Below are positions 1 through 8,309 of a stretch of 33,386 nucleotides of DNA, piece after piece; position 1 is the stretch's first letter, and every line of letters begins with the position of its first letter. The notes beneath the pieces are model-generated. The model was not told the DNA's origin and did not search any database. It worked only from the letters and a program-made list of their open reading frames with translations. Position numbers and translations under genes: made by a program. Origin of the DNA: Gemmatimonadota bacterium (lineage in GTDB: Bacteria > Gemmatimonadota > Gemmatimonadetes > Longimicrobiales > Gaopeijiaceae); assembly GCA_009692205.1 (NCBI GenBank), contig SHZR01000027.1, forward strand, positions 1 through 33,386, given 5' to 3'.

Positions 1-1536
1 CGCTTCAACAAGATGGAGCTGCCGGTGCTCGTCGGCACCACGAACGTCGAGGTGTCGGAGACGCTCTCGCGCATGCTCAAGCGTCGAGGCATCACGCATC
101 AGGTGCTGAACGCGAAGCACCACAAATCCGAGTCGGAGATCGTGCGCGACGCCGGGCAGCCGAGCGCCGTCACGATCGCGACGAACATGGCCGGCCGCGG
201 CACCGACATCAAACTCGGCAAGGGCGTCACCGAGCCTCGTACCCTGGCCTGGTTGAAGGGGCGGGGCATCGAGCTCGAAAAGGTGATGCCCGTCGATCCG
301 GTCCGTGCCGAGAAGCTGAAGCTCGAGCACGACGACGACGTGCTCGAGGAGGGTGGCCTCCAGATCGTCGGATCGGAACGGCACGACTCGCGCCGCATCG
401 ACCGCCAGCTGAGAGGTCGCTCGGGGCGCCAGGGAGATCCGGGAGGAACCCAGTTCTTCCTGTCCCTCGAAGACGACCTCATGCGCCTGTTCGGTTCGGA
501 GCGCATCGCGAGCGTGATGGATCGCTTCGGAGCCGAGGAGGGCGAGGTCATCACGCACGGGCTCGTGACCCGGTCCATCGAGCGCGCGCAGAAGCGCGTC
601 GAGGGGAACAATTTCGAGGCCCGAAAGCGCTTGCTGGACTACGACGACGTCATGAACCAGCAGCGCGAGGTGATCTACGACCTCAGGCTGTTCGCCCTCG
701 AGGGGGGCGAGGATCTCAAGGGTGAGATCTGGGAGACGATCGAGCACGCCGCGAACGCGGCGATCGACGAGTACATGCCCGCGGAAGCCCCCGAGTCTGC
801 GTGGGATCTGGCCGGCCTCAAGCGGCGCATTCTGCTCGACTTCTTCGTCATGGTGCCGAAGCTCCCCGAGTCGAACGACTCGGAGCACGACCTGGACCGC
901 GCAGAGGTCGAGGAGCTCGTGTTCGGCGCACTCCGCGAGGCTTTCCACCGCAAGTTGGAGATGCTCGGCGAGCATGCGGAGAAGATCGCCGGCTTCATCA
1001 TGCTCTCGGTGATCGACGACAAGTGGAAGGATCACCTCTACGACCTGGACCACCTCAAGGCCTCGATCGGCTTCCGCGGCTGGGGGCAGAAGGACCCGCT
1101 CGTCGAGTACAAGAAAGAGGCCTACGACATGTTCGTGGACCTCATGGCGGATCTGCGCAAGACGGTATCGAGCTACTTCTACCGGGCTCAGTTCGGTGCA
1201 CCCCCGCCGCCGAGGCCGCGTATGCCGCAGCGGTTGGCCTACTCGGGGCCTTCGGAGGCTGCGGCCGGTGGCAGTGTGGCCGAACGCGCTGCGACGGCTG
1301 CGGGGGCCGCAGGTGGCCAGCGACCCGGGCGACCCGGCGTGGATGAGTTCGGGATGTCTGCGCGGGCGAGTGCCAGCAGCGCGCTGCCGGCGGCCGGGCC
1401 CGATCCCCGCGAGCTTGCCACGAACAGGGGTGAGGAGCGGCAGAAGGCGCCGGTGTCGGTCGAGAAGGAGCCGGGCCGCAACGACGCGTGTCCGTGCGGT
1501 AGTGGGAAGAAGTACAAGAAGTGCCACGGGGCTTGA
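1..1536 (+). CDS. secA: Preprotein translocase ATPase SecA, C-terminal part (5' end outside window)
   Basis: SecA is the ATP-driven motor that pushes unfolded preproteins through SecYEG. The reading frame is open from base 1 and about 511 codons are present, so the N-terminal nucleotide-binding domain 1 lies outside the window. What remains starts in nucleotide-binding domain 2: VGTTNVEVSE, TNMAGRGTDI and the arginine-finger motif DRQLRGRSGRQGDPG are all visible. The helical scaffold and wing follow, with VIDDKWKDHLYDLDHLKASI. Next comes a low-complexity Ala/Gly/Pro linker, and the protein ends in a zinc-binding SEC-C tail, CPCGSGKKYKKCHG, with three Cys and one His. That tail binds SecB and phospholipid in known SecA proteins. 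The stop is TGA at 1534-1536. The identification is secure. Confidence 0.97.
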   Translation, partial: RFNKMELPVLVGTTNVEVSETLSRMLKRRGITHQVLNAKHHKSESEIVRDAGQPSAVTIATNMAGRGTDIKLGKGVTEPRTLAWLKGRGIELEKVMPVDPVRAEKLKLEHDDDVLEEGGLQIVGSERHDSRRIDRQLRGRSGRQGDPGGTQFFLSLEDDLMRLFGSERIASVMDRFGAEEGEVITHGLVTRSIERAQKRVEGNNFEARKRLLDYDDVMNQQREVIYDLRLFALEGGEDLKGEIWETIEHAANAAIDEYMPAEAPESAWDLAGLKRRILLDFFVMVPKLPESNDSEHDLDRAEVEELVFGALREAFHRKLEMLGEHAEKIAGFIMLSVIDDKWKDHLYDLDHLKASIGFRGWGQKDPLVEYKKEAYDMFVDLMADLRKTVSSYFYRAQFGAPPPPRPRMPQRLAYSGPSEAAAGGSVAERAATAAGAAGGQRPGRPGVDEFGMSARASASSALPAAGPDPRELATNRGEERQKAPVSVEKEPGRNDACPCGSGKKYKKCHGA

Positions 1537-1571
1537 GGGGAGAACGCGATTTGCCTGCGTGGCGTCTCCGT

Positions 1572-1611
1572 CGTGCCGCTGAGATCGGGCCATTGGACGA
1601 CAGCGGGCACG
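1572..1611 (+). terminator. Imperfect hairpin after secA, possible terminator
   Basis: CGTGCCGCTG (1572-1581) pairs with CAGCGGGCACG (1601-1611), leaving one bulged G and a 19-base loop. It is the only clear structure in the 100-base gap between secA and the polysaccharide locus. No T-run follows, so intrinsic termination is uncertain. Confidence 0.3.
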
Positions 1612-1636
1612 CAAGGGTGGGCTTCGGTGCCGGTCG

Positions 1637-2821
1637 GTGAAGATTGCATTTCTGATCTTCGTCGGCTACGCGGTGGGGGGCTTGCTGTATTCTCCCGGGT
1701 TGCCCTCTCTGACTGCCCTGGCCTTCATAGTCTTCTCGTGTTCACCGTTGCTGCTGTCGGTCGGAGACGGTCCCCGGGGAGGGGGTGTTCGATTTCCAGT
1801 GCCGAGGCGGTTCGTGTATTGGAGCATCGTCGCGCTAGGCTTCTTCAATCTTTCGATCATCGCAGCCGCAGTGGGACGCCCGGTGACGGATCTCTTCTCA
1901 CCTGACGGGATCGTAGGCATCGCAGCTCTCTCAACTCACCAGCGCTACGAACTGCAGTCGGACAGCGGTAGCGGTAGCCCGATCATCCTTGCGCTGTCGC
2001 TGTGGCTGGTGTTCCGCATCGGGACGGTTGCAGATCGCTTTCCAGTGGTCTTGAGGGCGGTGGGCGCACTCCCGATCGTGCTCTACTCCCTGGTGACGAC
2101 TGAGAAGTGGCCGATGTTTCTTGCTGGAGTCTTCTTCTTCGCCGGTATCTTCATCGGCTTTCCCAACCGTACCGCGCTAAGGATGGCTGCTTGGCACCTG
2201 GCGGTTGTCGCTCCGGTCGGCCTCTTGGTGGGAGGGCTCGCCATGGTCCTGCGGGGCTCAACCCTGACGCAGATCGAGTCCGATCTGATACACTACGTCC
2301 TCGCGCCCTATGCGGCGTTCGGATCGTGGCTGATCGCGGGGTCCGGTACAGATTGTTGCGCGCTCGGGATGCGCAGCCTCGTGGGTCCCTTGGATGCGGT
2401 CGGCGCGACCGTCAGGGGCGTGGGCGGCGGAGTGGGCGATAATAGTATCCTGATCCACGGACAACTGACGAACATCTATACGGCTTTCCGATATGTCGTC
2501 GAGGATTTCTCGGTTATCGGCCCCTTTCTCATTGCGTGCTGGTTTTCTGCGACACACTTCGGTCTTACCATGCTCGGATCGACGGCCCTCGCCCGACAAC
2601 TGAGCGCCTTCACCGTCTTCGCCGCGCTCCTGTCGGTTAGTGTGACCCCATTCGTGCACAACTCAGTGGCATTCGCCGTGTCGCTTTCCCTGGCGTCAAC
2701 GCTAGCTCGGGCCATCCGGCTGCCTCCACCCCCGGCCTTGACCCACCCCGCACGGGGGGAGCGGGCCTGGGAGGAGGAGGAGGAGTTGCTCCATCAGCAT
2801 TCTGGCGTGAGCAACTCCTAA
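1637..2821 (+). CDS. wzy: O-antigen/oligosaccharide repeat-unit polymerase, Wzy-like membrane protein
   Basis: This is a 394-residue protein made mostly of hydrophobic segments, about ten or more membrane helices by eye, beginning directly with one (KIAFLIFVGYAVGGLL). The segment LTNIYTAFRYVVEDFSVIGPFLIA resembles the NxYT.FR....D.G signature of oligosaccharide repeat-unit polymerases, which join lipid-linked repeat units on the periplasmic side of the inner membrane. Its position at the head of a locus with a flippase, glycosyltransferases and a phosphoglycosyl transferase fits that role. The start chosen is GTG at 1637 because the first helix follows at once, although no clear ribosome binding site is visible. 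The last 35 or so residues (LPPPPALTHPARGERAWEEEEE) are unlike a polymerase and look like translated repeat DNA. Wzy proteins diverge strongly, so the call rests on topology, the short motif and context. Confidence 0.72.
   Translation: MKIAFLIFVGYAVGGLLYSPGLPSLTALAFIVFSCSPLLLSVGDGPRGGGVRFPVPRRFVYWSIVALGFFNLSIIAAAVGRPVTDLFSPDGIVGIAALSTHQRYELQSDSGSGSPIILALSLWLVFRIGTVADRFPVVLRAVGALPIVLYSLVTTEKWPMFLAGVFFFAGIFIGFPNRTALRMAAWHLAVVAPVGLLVGGLAMVLRGSTLTQIESDLIHYVLAPYAAFGSWLIAGSGTDCCALGMRSLVGPLDAVGATVRGVGGGVGDNSILIHGQLTNIYTAFRYVVEDFSVIGPFLIACWFSATHFGLTMLGSTALARQLSAFTVFAALLSVSVTPFVHNSVAFAVSLSLASTLARAIRLPPPPALTHPARGERAWEEEEELLHQHSGVSNS
2781..2819 (+). repeat. Perfect 11-bp inverted repeat overlapping the wzy stop codon
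   Basis: AGGAGTTGCTC (2781-2791) is perfectly complementary to GAGCAACTCCT (2809-2819), with a 17-base loop. It sits at the very end of the polymerase gene and includes the first base of the stop codon. Just upstream lies a GC-rich stretch (about 2736-2780) with further small self-complementary C/G blocks. It could be a transcript-stabilising or attenuating hairpin, or part of an inserted palindromic repeat. Confidence 0.6.
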
Positions 2822-2871
2822 TGCATGCAATCGGGTCCCCCTGGATTCGGTCCGGGTCGAAGGGCTGACGT

Positions 2872-4110
2872 GTGAACGGGATCGAACGCTGGATCTACGC
2901 TTGCGTCAAAGATCGGCCGGTCTTGAAGCAGCGCATCGTCGACGTCTATCAGGCGGCCCTCAGTCTGGTGCCACAGAAGGCGATCGACACCTCGGGGGAG
3001 CCGATTGTACGCGAAGGGTTCTTCCATGGCTTCCATGACAAGAGCCCGTTCTCCAGTGACGGCAGCCGCTTGCTCGCCCACCGCAGCCTAATCGGTGAGA
3101 AACGGGTATCGTTGGGCGACGCGGTCGAGGTCGGCGTGTTCGAGGGGCGAGAGTGGCGAGACTTCCGCTCACTCGCTCGAACGACGGGTTGGAACTGGCA
3201 GCTGGGCGCCATGCTGCAGTGGACCGGGTCGGCGGGAGATCGGATTGTCTTCAATGCGATCGACGGCACACGCCCGATGGCGAAGGTTGTCAACCTCGAA
3301 GGCGTGGTGCAGGAGGAGTGGCCCCACCCAGTTGTGCATGTCTCGCCCTCGGGCTCCCATGCCTGTAGCTACGACTTCTGCCGCGTTGAGGACGCCATGC
3401 CCGGATACGGCATCGTATCGGGACGCGGCGTTCCAGGAACGGACTTGACTAGCTCCTTTCGCGTGTTCGAATGCGCAAGCGGCCATACCACCTTCGCCCT
3501 CTCGCTCGAAGAAGCGGCAGGCATGTCGTGGCAGCCCTCGATGGACGGCGCCTTCCACTACTTTCATCACGCTCTCTTCAGCCCCAACGGACGGCGCCTG
3601 TTCTTTCTACATCGTTGGCTCGACACGAATCGACGCCGGTGGACGCGGATGTTCTCGGCAGCTCCGGATGGAAGCGAGCTCTACTTGTTCCCCATGGACG
3701 AGATGGTCTCGCACGTAACATGGGCATCTCCCTCTGAGATCTTTGGCTACATGAGGTACCCGCGCCAAGGGGACGGCTATTATCTCGTTGAGGATCGAAC
3801 TGGGGAGGCGAAGCGCTATTTCCGTGAGATATTGGACTCAGACGGTCACCCAACGATGGACAAGAAGCGGGGGATTGTTCTGACCGACACCTATCCCGAT
3901 CGTTTTCGGAATCAATGTCTTGTCCTATGCGTCTTGGACGGCGCACGGCGGATCGATCTGTGCCGGACGCACCTTCCCAGACGGTTCGCCAGAGAGCTTC
4001 AAGTAGATCTGCACCCACGCCTTCACCCCACCGACCTGATTGCGTGCTTCGACTCTGGCCATACCGGAAGGCGATCTCTCGTCACCCTTGATTTCGCGGC
4101 GCTTGGATGA
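2872..4110 (+). CDS. Oligogalacturonate-lyase-like beta-propeller protein of a polysaccharide locus
   Basis: This 412-residue protein is predicted to be soluble and has no signal peptide. Short blade-like repeats resemble the WD40-like/oligogalacturonate-lyase propeller superfamily (Pectate_lyase22-like): WNWQLGAMLQWTG, HVSPSGSHACSYDFCRVED, FSPNGRRLFFLHRW, DEMVSHVTWASPSEIFGY, DGHPTMDKKRGIVLTDTYPD and the closing DLHPRLHPTDLIACFDSGHTGRR. Several conserved His and Asp residues sit where the lyases hold a metal. In bacterial exopolysaccharide loci such proteins are usually annotated as hypothetical; polysaccharide binding, modification or lysis is possible. The start is GTG at 2872. The stop TGA overlaps the ATG of the next gene by 4 bases, so the two are translationally coupled. 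The fold assignment is by remembered motif pattern only and the function is unknown. Confidence 0.55.
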   Translation: MNGIERWIYACVKDRPVLKQRIVDVYQAALSLVPQKAIDTSGEPIVREGFFHGFHDKSPFSSDGSRLLAHRSLIGEKRVSLGDAVEVGVFEGREWRDFRSLARTTGWNWQLGAMLQWTGSAGDRIVFNAIDGTRPMAKVVNLEGVVQEEWPHPVVHVSPSGSHACSYDFCRVEDAMPGYGIVSGRGVPGTDLTSSFRVFECASGHTTFALSLEEAAGMSWQPSMDGAFHYFHHALFSPNGRRLFFLHRWLDTNRRRWTRMFSAAPDGSELYLFPMDEMVSHVTWASPSEIFGYMRYPRQGDGYYLVEDRTGEAKRYFREILDSDGHPTMDKKRGIVLTDTYPDRFRNQCLVLCVLDGARRIDLCRTHLPRRFARELQVDLHPRLHPTDLIACFDSGHTGRRSLVTLDFAALG

Positions 4111-4964
4111 TGCACGTTGCCATCTTTGTCGTGAACTATCGTGCGGATGATCATCTCCTCCGGCTCGTTGAGTCGATAGAGCTGGCCGCGGCCGCGTCAG
4201 GGCGAACGTCCTATGAGGTCCACGTTCTGGACAATTCTTGCAAGGACCAACAGGACGCCACGGACCTGCAGGCCGAATTGCGAAATAGGAAACACGCGGT
4301 AGCTCTCCATTCCACCGGGCGAAACGACGGATACTTCGGAGTGTTGGGTCTGGCTCAGTCATTGGTTCCACCGGAGGCGGATTGTGTCATCTACAGCAAT
4401 CCAGATGTCATGCTGGCCGATGACTTCTTCGTCGAGTTAGAGCGAGGGCGAACTCAGGGGGGGGTTATGGCTCCGGCGATCGTGCCAGTCGAGGGAGGGT
4501 CAGACCAGAATCCGCAGTATGTCGACCGTCTCAATGCGTTCAAGCTGAGATACCTGCGCGCGATCTACGCCCGTCAGTTCACGTACTCGGCGTTTGTGAC
4601 TGCTGCTCGGATCAGGGATCGGATCAGGGAGATGTTGAGCCGACCTGGTCCGGCACCGGATGAGGAGTCTCCCGAACCAAGGACCATCTATGCCGCACAC
4701 GGTGCCCTGTTTGTCTTCAGAGACGTCGGTTTCTTTTTGAGTCTCCCGGCCTATCCCTGCTTCCTGTTCTGCGAAGAGCTCTTCGTGGCCGAGGAGGCCA
4801 GGCGACGAGGGGTTAGGGTGGTGTACAACCCCTGCCTCAGAGTGTCGGACGTTCGGCATGCCTCCATCTCCAGGCTTCCGTCCCGCGCAATCCGTGCTTA
4901 TATGCACGAAAGCGTGTGCTACATCCTGACGCAGTACTACGACGACCCCGCAGGTCGGAGGTGA
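4107..4964 (+). CDS. Glycosyltransferase family 2 (GT-A fold), rhamnosyltransferase-like
   Basis: This 285-residue protein begins with the GT-A signature VAIFVVNYRADDHLLRLVESI, followed by YEVHVLDNS, the glycine/asparagine-rich NDGYFGVLGLA and the DxD-equivalent YSNPDVMLADDFF. A later AAHGALFVFR...FLFCEELFVAEEARRRGVRVVYNP block matches the acceptor side and the ED-type catalytic region of GT2 enzymes. It most likely transfers a sugar from a nucleotide donor onto the lipid-linked repeat unit at the cytoplasmic face of the membrane. The donor cannot be read from the sequence. The start ATG 4107 overlaps the previous stop (ATGA), and ATG 4110 is an alternative. Its TGA (4962-4964) overlaps the next start. 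Confidence 0.85.
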   Translation: MMHVAIFVVNYRADDHLLRLVESIELAAAASGRTSYEVHVLDNSCKDQQDATDLQAELRNRKHAVALHSTGRNDGYFGVLGLAQSLVPPEADCVIYSNPDVMLADDFFVELERGRTQGGVMAPAIVPVEGGSDQNPQYVDRLNAFKLRYLRAIYARQFTYSAFVTAARIRDRIREMLSRPGPAPDEESPEPRTIYAAHGALFVFRDVGFFLSLPAYPCFLFCEELFVAEEARRRGVRVVYNPCLRVSDVRHASISRLPSRAIRAYMHESVCYILTQYYDDPAGRR

Positions 4965-6148
4965 GGTCAGCGTACGCCGTGGTGGGACAGTTGGCGGTGT
5001 CTGCATCCAACTACGCGGTCTTCGTGTTGTTTGCGCGGAGTCTCGATGACACTGCCTTCATAGCGTTCTCGACCGCCGTTGGCCTGAACATCCTCGCCGG
5101 GGCGATCGCCGAGGGCGGCATATCCTACGTGGCCCCGAGGGAGATGGCGAGCGCCCCCGTCAGGAGCGGTGGCGCACTTGCCGGCGCTTTCCTCTTCTTG
5201 AGTTCCAGTCTCTATGTGTCGGTGATGATCATCGGGTTCACTGCATGGAACTCGCTCACAGCAGACGGACTGAATCTCTGGTGGACGGTTGGGTACGCGG
5301 CCTATGTGCTGCCTTCCCTGCTGATCCCTTCGTGGGTCACGTGTTGGAGCCTCGATCTCACAGGAGTGTGTGCCATTCTCGTTGCGCGAGGTCTGATCGT
5401 GGCTGCCGCGGCTGTGGCGCCAGGCCCGCTGACGTTGGGATTCTCCGGGCTAGCCTTCGCAGGGTTGGTCGCGTGGCTCCTCGCACGACTGAACCGGCAG
5501 GAGCGGGTCGTGACCTGGCCGGATCGAGACACCGCGAAGCTGGCCGCCAGCAGGCTGAGCGACGTGTTTCTGGCAAAGACGTTGTCGTACGGTGTTTATG
5601 GACTCGCACCGATGGCCATCGGTGTCTCGAGAGGTAGCTTCATGGCCTCGGATTATGTGACCGGCGAGCGCCTGAAATCGCTGTACGGAACATTGTTCCA
5701 ACCGGTCATCCAAACTGCGTACCTGTCGCGGTTCTTGGCGCCCAAGGTGTCTGATCTGAGACCGATCGAGTTCGCGGTCCAGGCGGGCAATCTGGCCCTC
5801 AGCCTGGCGCTTCTGTTAGCGCTCCCCCTGGGGGTTCTGCAACTCCTAGGGGAGCGCTTCGCCGCGGTGCTCTTGCTACCAGTCTATGCATTGGCGGGAG
5901 GTATGTCAGTCGCCTCCGCGGCGATTCTTCACCTGCGCGTCTTTCCGACGGGTCAATTCCGCTTGTTCCGGATCGCAACAGCATCGCAGGTCGTGACGTT
6001 TTGCGTGATGCTGGCGCTCGTCGCTGCGAGGCCGGAAGTCCCGGTGGCATGGGTGCTAGGCATGGGGGAGGGCGTCCTGCTCACGTCATTGCTGGTCCAG
6101 CTTTGGGTTGCTCGCCTGACTGCGTTGAGGGAGCGTCGTGAGCCGTGA
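4961..6148 (+). CDS. wzx: Polysaccharide flippase, Wzx-like (MOP superfamily)
   Basis: This is a 395-residue polytopic membrane protein with roughly 12 hydrophobic helices. It opens with AYAVVGQLAVSASNYAVFVLFARSLD, the first-helix pattern of Wzx/O-antigen flippases, which move undecaprenyl-linked repeat units to the periplasm. The start was set at GTG 4961, not the open frame extending upstream to GTG 4916. A strong GGTCGGAG ribosome binding site sits just ahead of 4961, and that GTG overlaps the upstream TGA by 4 bases (GTGA), the same arrangement as its neighbours. The upstream extension (LHPDAVLRRPRR) is charged and not family-like. The gene ends in a further GTGA overlap with the GT4 gene. 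The family is confident; the exact substrate is unknown. Confidence 0.82.
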   Translation: MRSAYAVVGQLAVSASNYAVFVLFARSLDDTAFIAFSTAVGLNILAGAIAEGGISYVAPREMASAPVRSGGALAGAFLFLSSSLYVSVMIIGFTAWNSLTADGLNLWWTVGYAAYVLPSLLIPSWVTCWSLDLTGVCAILVARGLIVAAAAVAPGPLTLGFSGLAFAGLVAWLLARLNRQERVVTWPDRDTAKLAASRLSDVFLAKTLSYGVYGLAPMAIGVSRGSFMASDYVTGERLKSLYGTLFQPVIQTAYLSRFLAPKVSDLRPIEFAVQAGNLALSLALLLALPLGVLQLLGERFAAVLLLPVYALAGGMSVASAAILHLRVFPTGQFRLFRIATASQVVTFCVMLALVAARPEVPVAWVLGMGEGVLLTSLLVQLWVARLTALRERREP

Positions 6149-7401
6149 GGGTATGGATTCTGACGGTAGGCGAGCCCCTGCCAGTGTTCGACCAGAACCC
6201 CCGACTGTTTCGGACCGGACTCCTTGCGCGAGCGTTGAGCGCGAGAGGCCACGCAGTCGTCTGGTGGACGTCCACTTTCGATCACTACGGCAAGCGTCAT
6301 CGCAGCGAAAGGGATACCCTGACCCGCTGGGACGGTGGGGAGATCCGCCTGCTCAGGTCGACCGGGTATCCAACCAATCGCTCACTCTTGCGCTTCGTAG
6401 AACATGCAGGTGTTGCCCGCAAATTCGGAGCCGTGGCTCCGCGGCTTCCTCGGCCCGACGTGATCCTGGCATCCCTCCCCACGATCGACCTTGCGCATCA
6501 GGCCGTGCGGTACGCTCGCTCGACAGGTGTACCGATTGTTGTCGACGTTCGGGATCTTTGGCCTGATGCGCTGCTCAGCCTCCTTCCAAGACTCCTCAGA
6601 TGGCCGGGCCGGATCGTGCTGAGCCCGCTTGCGCGCAAGGCACGGATCACCCTTCGCAACACAAACGCGATCGTCGCGGTTTCACCCGGCTATCTGGAAT
6701 GGGGGCTTAGGATGGCGCGCCGCCCTCGTTCGTCGGCAGATCAGGTCTTTCCGATCGGGTATGTCTCGACGCCCGAAGTGGCCAACCTGGGGTCGGCGGC
6801 ACGGGATGGGCTGATTGCAAAGGGCGTCGACGAGAACAAGACCATCTGTTGGTATGTGGGCTCCTTCGGCCGTACATGCGATCTCGCCCCAGTGATCTCG
6901 GCGGCTCGCGCGCTCGAACTCATGGACTCTGATGGTGTCCAGTTCGTGATCAGTGGCGACGGTGAACTTGGCCCGCGTTGGCGGGACCTGGCCCGCGGGC
7001 TCAAGAACGTGGTCTTCACCGGTTGGATCGGTGCGGATGAGATTGAGTGGCTCAGGCGGCGTGCGTCGATCGGCTTGCAGCCCTATGCGGCGGGCGCGCC
7101 CCAGGGCCTGGCTAATAAGCTATTCGAGTACCTGAGTGCAGGGCTCCCGGTGGTTTCGAGCCTGTTGGGGGAGAACGAGGCTCTTCTAAGGAAGCATGAG
7201 TGTGGCCTGACTTACCCGCCCGGCGACAGCCGCGCCTGCCTTGAGAAGGTGTCGGAGTTGCTCGATAATCCATCAGGTCGGGTGGCAATGGGGCTTAGGG
7301 CGCGTGCCGCCTTCGAGGAGTCATTTGACGGTGAGAAGGTGCTTGAGAGGTTCAGTGCGTATCTCGAGGCACTAGCAGCGACAGCAGTTCACCTTGCCTG
7401 A
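6145..7401 (+). CDS. Glycosyltransferase family 4 (WbuB-like)
   Basis: This 418-residue GT-B enzyme has an N-terminal acceptor domain starting MRVWILTVGEPLPV and containing LFRTGLLARALSARGHAVVWWTS. VVDVRDLWPDALL is typical of the WbuB/aminosugar transferase branch. The C-terminal donor domain shows ICWYVGSFGRTCDL, FVISGDGELGPRW and FTGWIGADEIEWLRR, then the nucleotide-sugar binding stretch GLANKLFEYLSAGLPVVSS with its conserved Glu. WbuB relatives often transfer N-acetyl-fucosamine-type residues, but that specificity is only suggested here. The start is GTG 6145, in a 4-base overlap with the flippase stop. A gap of 56 bases separates it from the methyltransferase. Confidence 0.87.
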   Translation: MRVWILTVGEPLPVFDQNPRLFRTGLLARALSARGHAVVWWTSTFDHYGKRHRSERDTLTRWDGGEIRLLRSTGYPTNRSLLRFVEHAGVARKFGAVAPRLPRPDVILASLPTIDLAHQAVRYARSTGVPIVVDVRDLWPDALLSLLPRLLRWPGRIVLSPLARKARITLRNTNAIVAVSPGYLEWGLRMARRPRSSADQVFPIGYVSTPEVANLGSAARDGLIAKGVDENKTICWYVGSFGRTCDLAPVISAARALELMDSDGVQFVISGDGELGPRWRDLARGLKNVVFTGWIGADEIEWLRRRASIGLQPYAAGAPQGLANKLFEYLSAGLPVVSSLLGENEALLRKHECGLTYPPGDSRACLEKVSELLDNPSGRVAMGLRARAAFEESFDGEKVLERFSAYLEALAATAVHLA

Positions 7402-7457
7402 CATGTCTACGTGTCTCGAATTCAGCTCCAACGCCGGGCCTCTGCGACCGGATCCGC

Positions 7458-8309
7458 ATGCCGCTATCTGAAATGGTGCAAGAACCCACGATAGCCCAGG
7501 TAGACTTCGAGTCGGTGACTGAGGTCGGTGGGGAGGAGGTCACGGTCGAGCAGGTCCAACGCATGGCGCGGCGTTACTATTGGGCCGCCCGCTATGCTGT
7601 GAACAAAGACGTATTGGAGGTGGCGTGCGGGTCCGGAGTGGGGCTCGGACATCTCGGAACGGTCGCACGTTCCGTTACGGCAGGGGATCTATCGCAGCCG
7701 CTCTTGCATCGAGCGCGACGGCACTACGGCAATCGCTTTGCGTTCTTGTGCCTCGACGCCCAGCGCCTGCCTTTTGCCGATCGCGCGTATGACGTGATCA
7801 TCATCTTTGAGGCGCTGTACTACGTACCCGATGCCGTGCGTTTCTTCCGGGAGTGCCGCCGCGTGTTACGGCCTGGAGGAACGCTCCTCATATCGACCGC
7901 CAACAAGGACCTCTTCGACTTCAATCCAAGTCCATTCAGTTATCGATACCTCGGTGTAGGTGACTTGCAGGACGAGCTCGACGCTCTGGCCTTCACGGTG
8001 ACGTTTTTCGGGGACACGCCTGTGGACAGCGTCGGGTTGCTGCAGCGTTGGCTTCGACCGCTCAAGGCTTTGGCAGCCCGGCTGGGTCTCATCCCAAAGT
8101 CCATGCGCGCTAAGAGGTTGTTGAAGCGTCTGGTCTTCGGTGGCCTGGTCTCGATGCCCGTGGAGCTGACGTCCGAAACCGCGCCGCAAGTGCCACCGTC
8201 ACGTCTCGACAACGCCGTTCCGGACCGCGTCCACAAGGTGATCTTCGCCTCTGCGGTGTTCTCGAATGAACAGACCAATCTGGCTCACATTCCACAGGAT
8301 GCGACGTGA
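7458..8309 (+). CDS. SAM-dependent methyltransferase (class I, Methyltransf_11 type)
   Basis: This 283-residue protein has the class I Rossmann methyltransferase pattern. Motif I is VLEVACGSGVGLGHLG (residues about 52-67). The acidic residue after strand 2 is in VTAGDLSQPLL, followed by LCLDAQRLPFADRAYDVIIIFEALYYV and the post-motif FFRECRRVLRPGGTLLISTANK. Such enzymes in polysaccharide loci methylate a sugar hydroxyl or amino group, or cap the chain end; nothing here decides between them. The C-terminal third, from about residue 190, has no motif I recognise. The start is ATG 7458, with ATG 7473 possible. Its TGA overlaps the GTG of the aminotransferase gene (GTGA). Confidence 0.83.
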   Translation: MPLSEMVQEPTIAQVDFESVTEVGGEEVTVEQVQRMARRYYWAARYAVNKDVLEVACGSGVGLGHLGTVARSVTAGDLSQPLLHRARRHYGNRFAFLCLDAQRLPFADRAYDVIIIFEALYYVPDAVRFFRECRRVLRPGGTLLISTANKDLFDFNPSPFSYRYLGVGDLQDELDALAFTVTFFGDTPVDSVGLLQRWLRPLKALAARLGLIPKSMRAKRLLKRLVFGGLVSMPVELTSETAPQVPPSRLDNAVPDRVHKVIFASAVFSNEQTNLAHIPQDAT

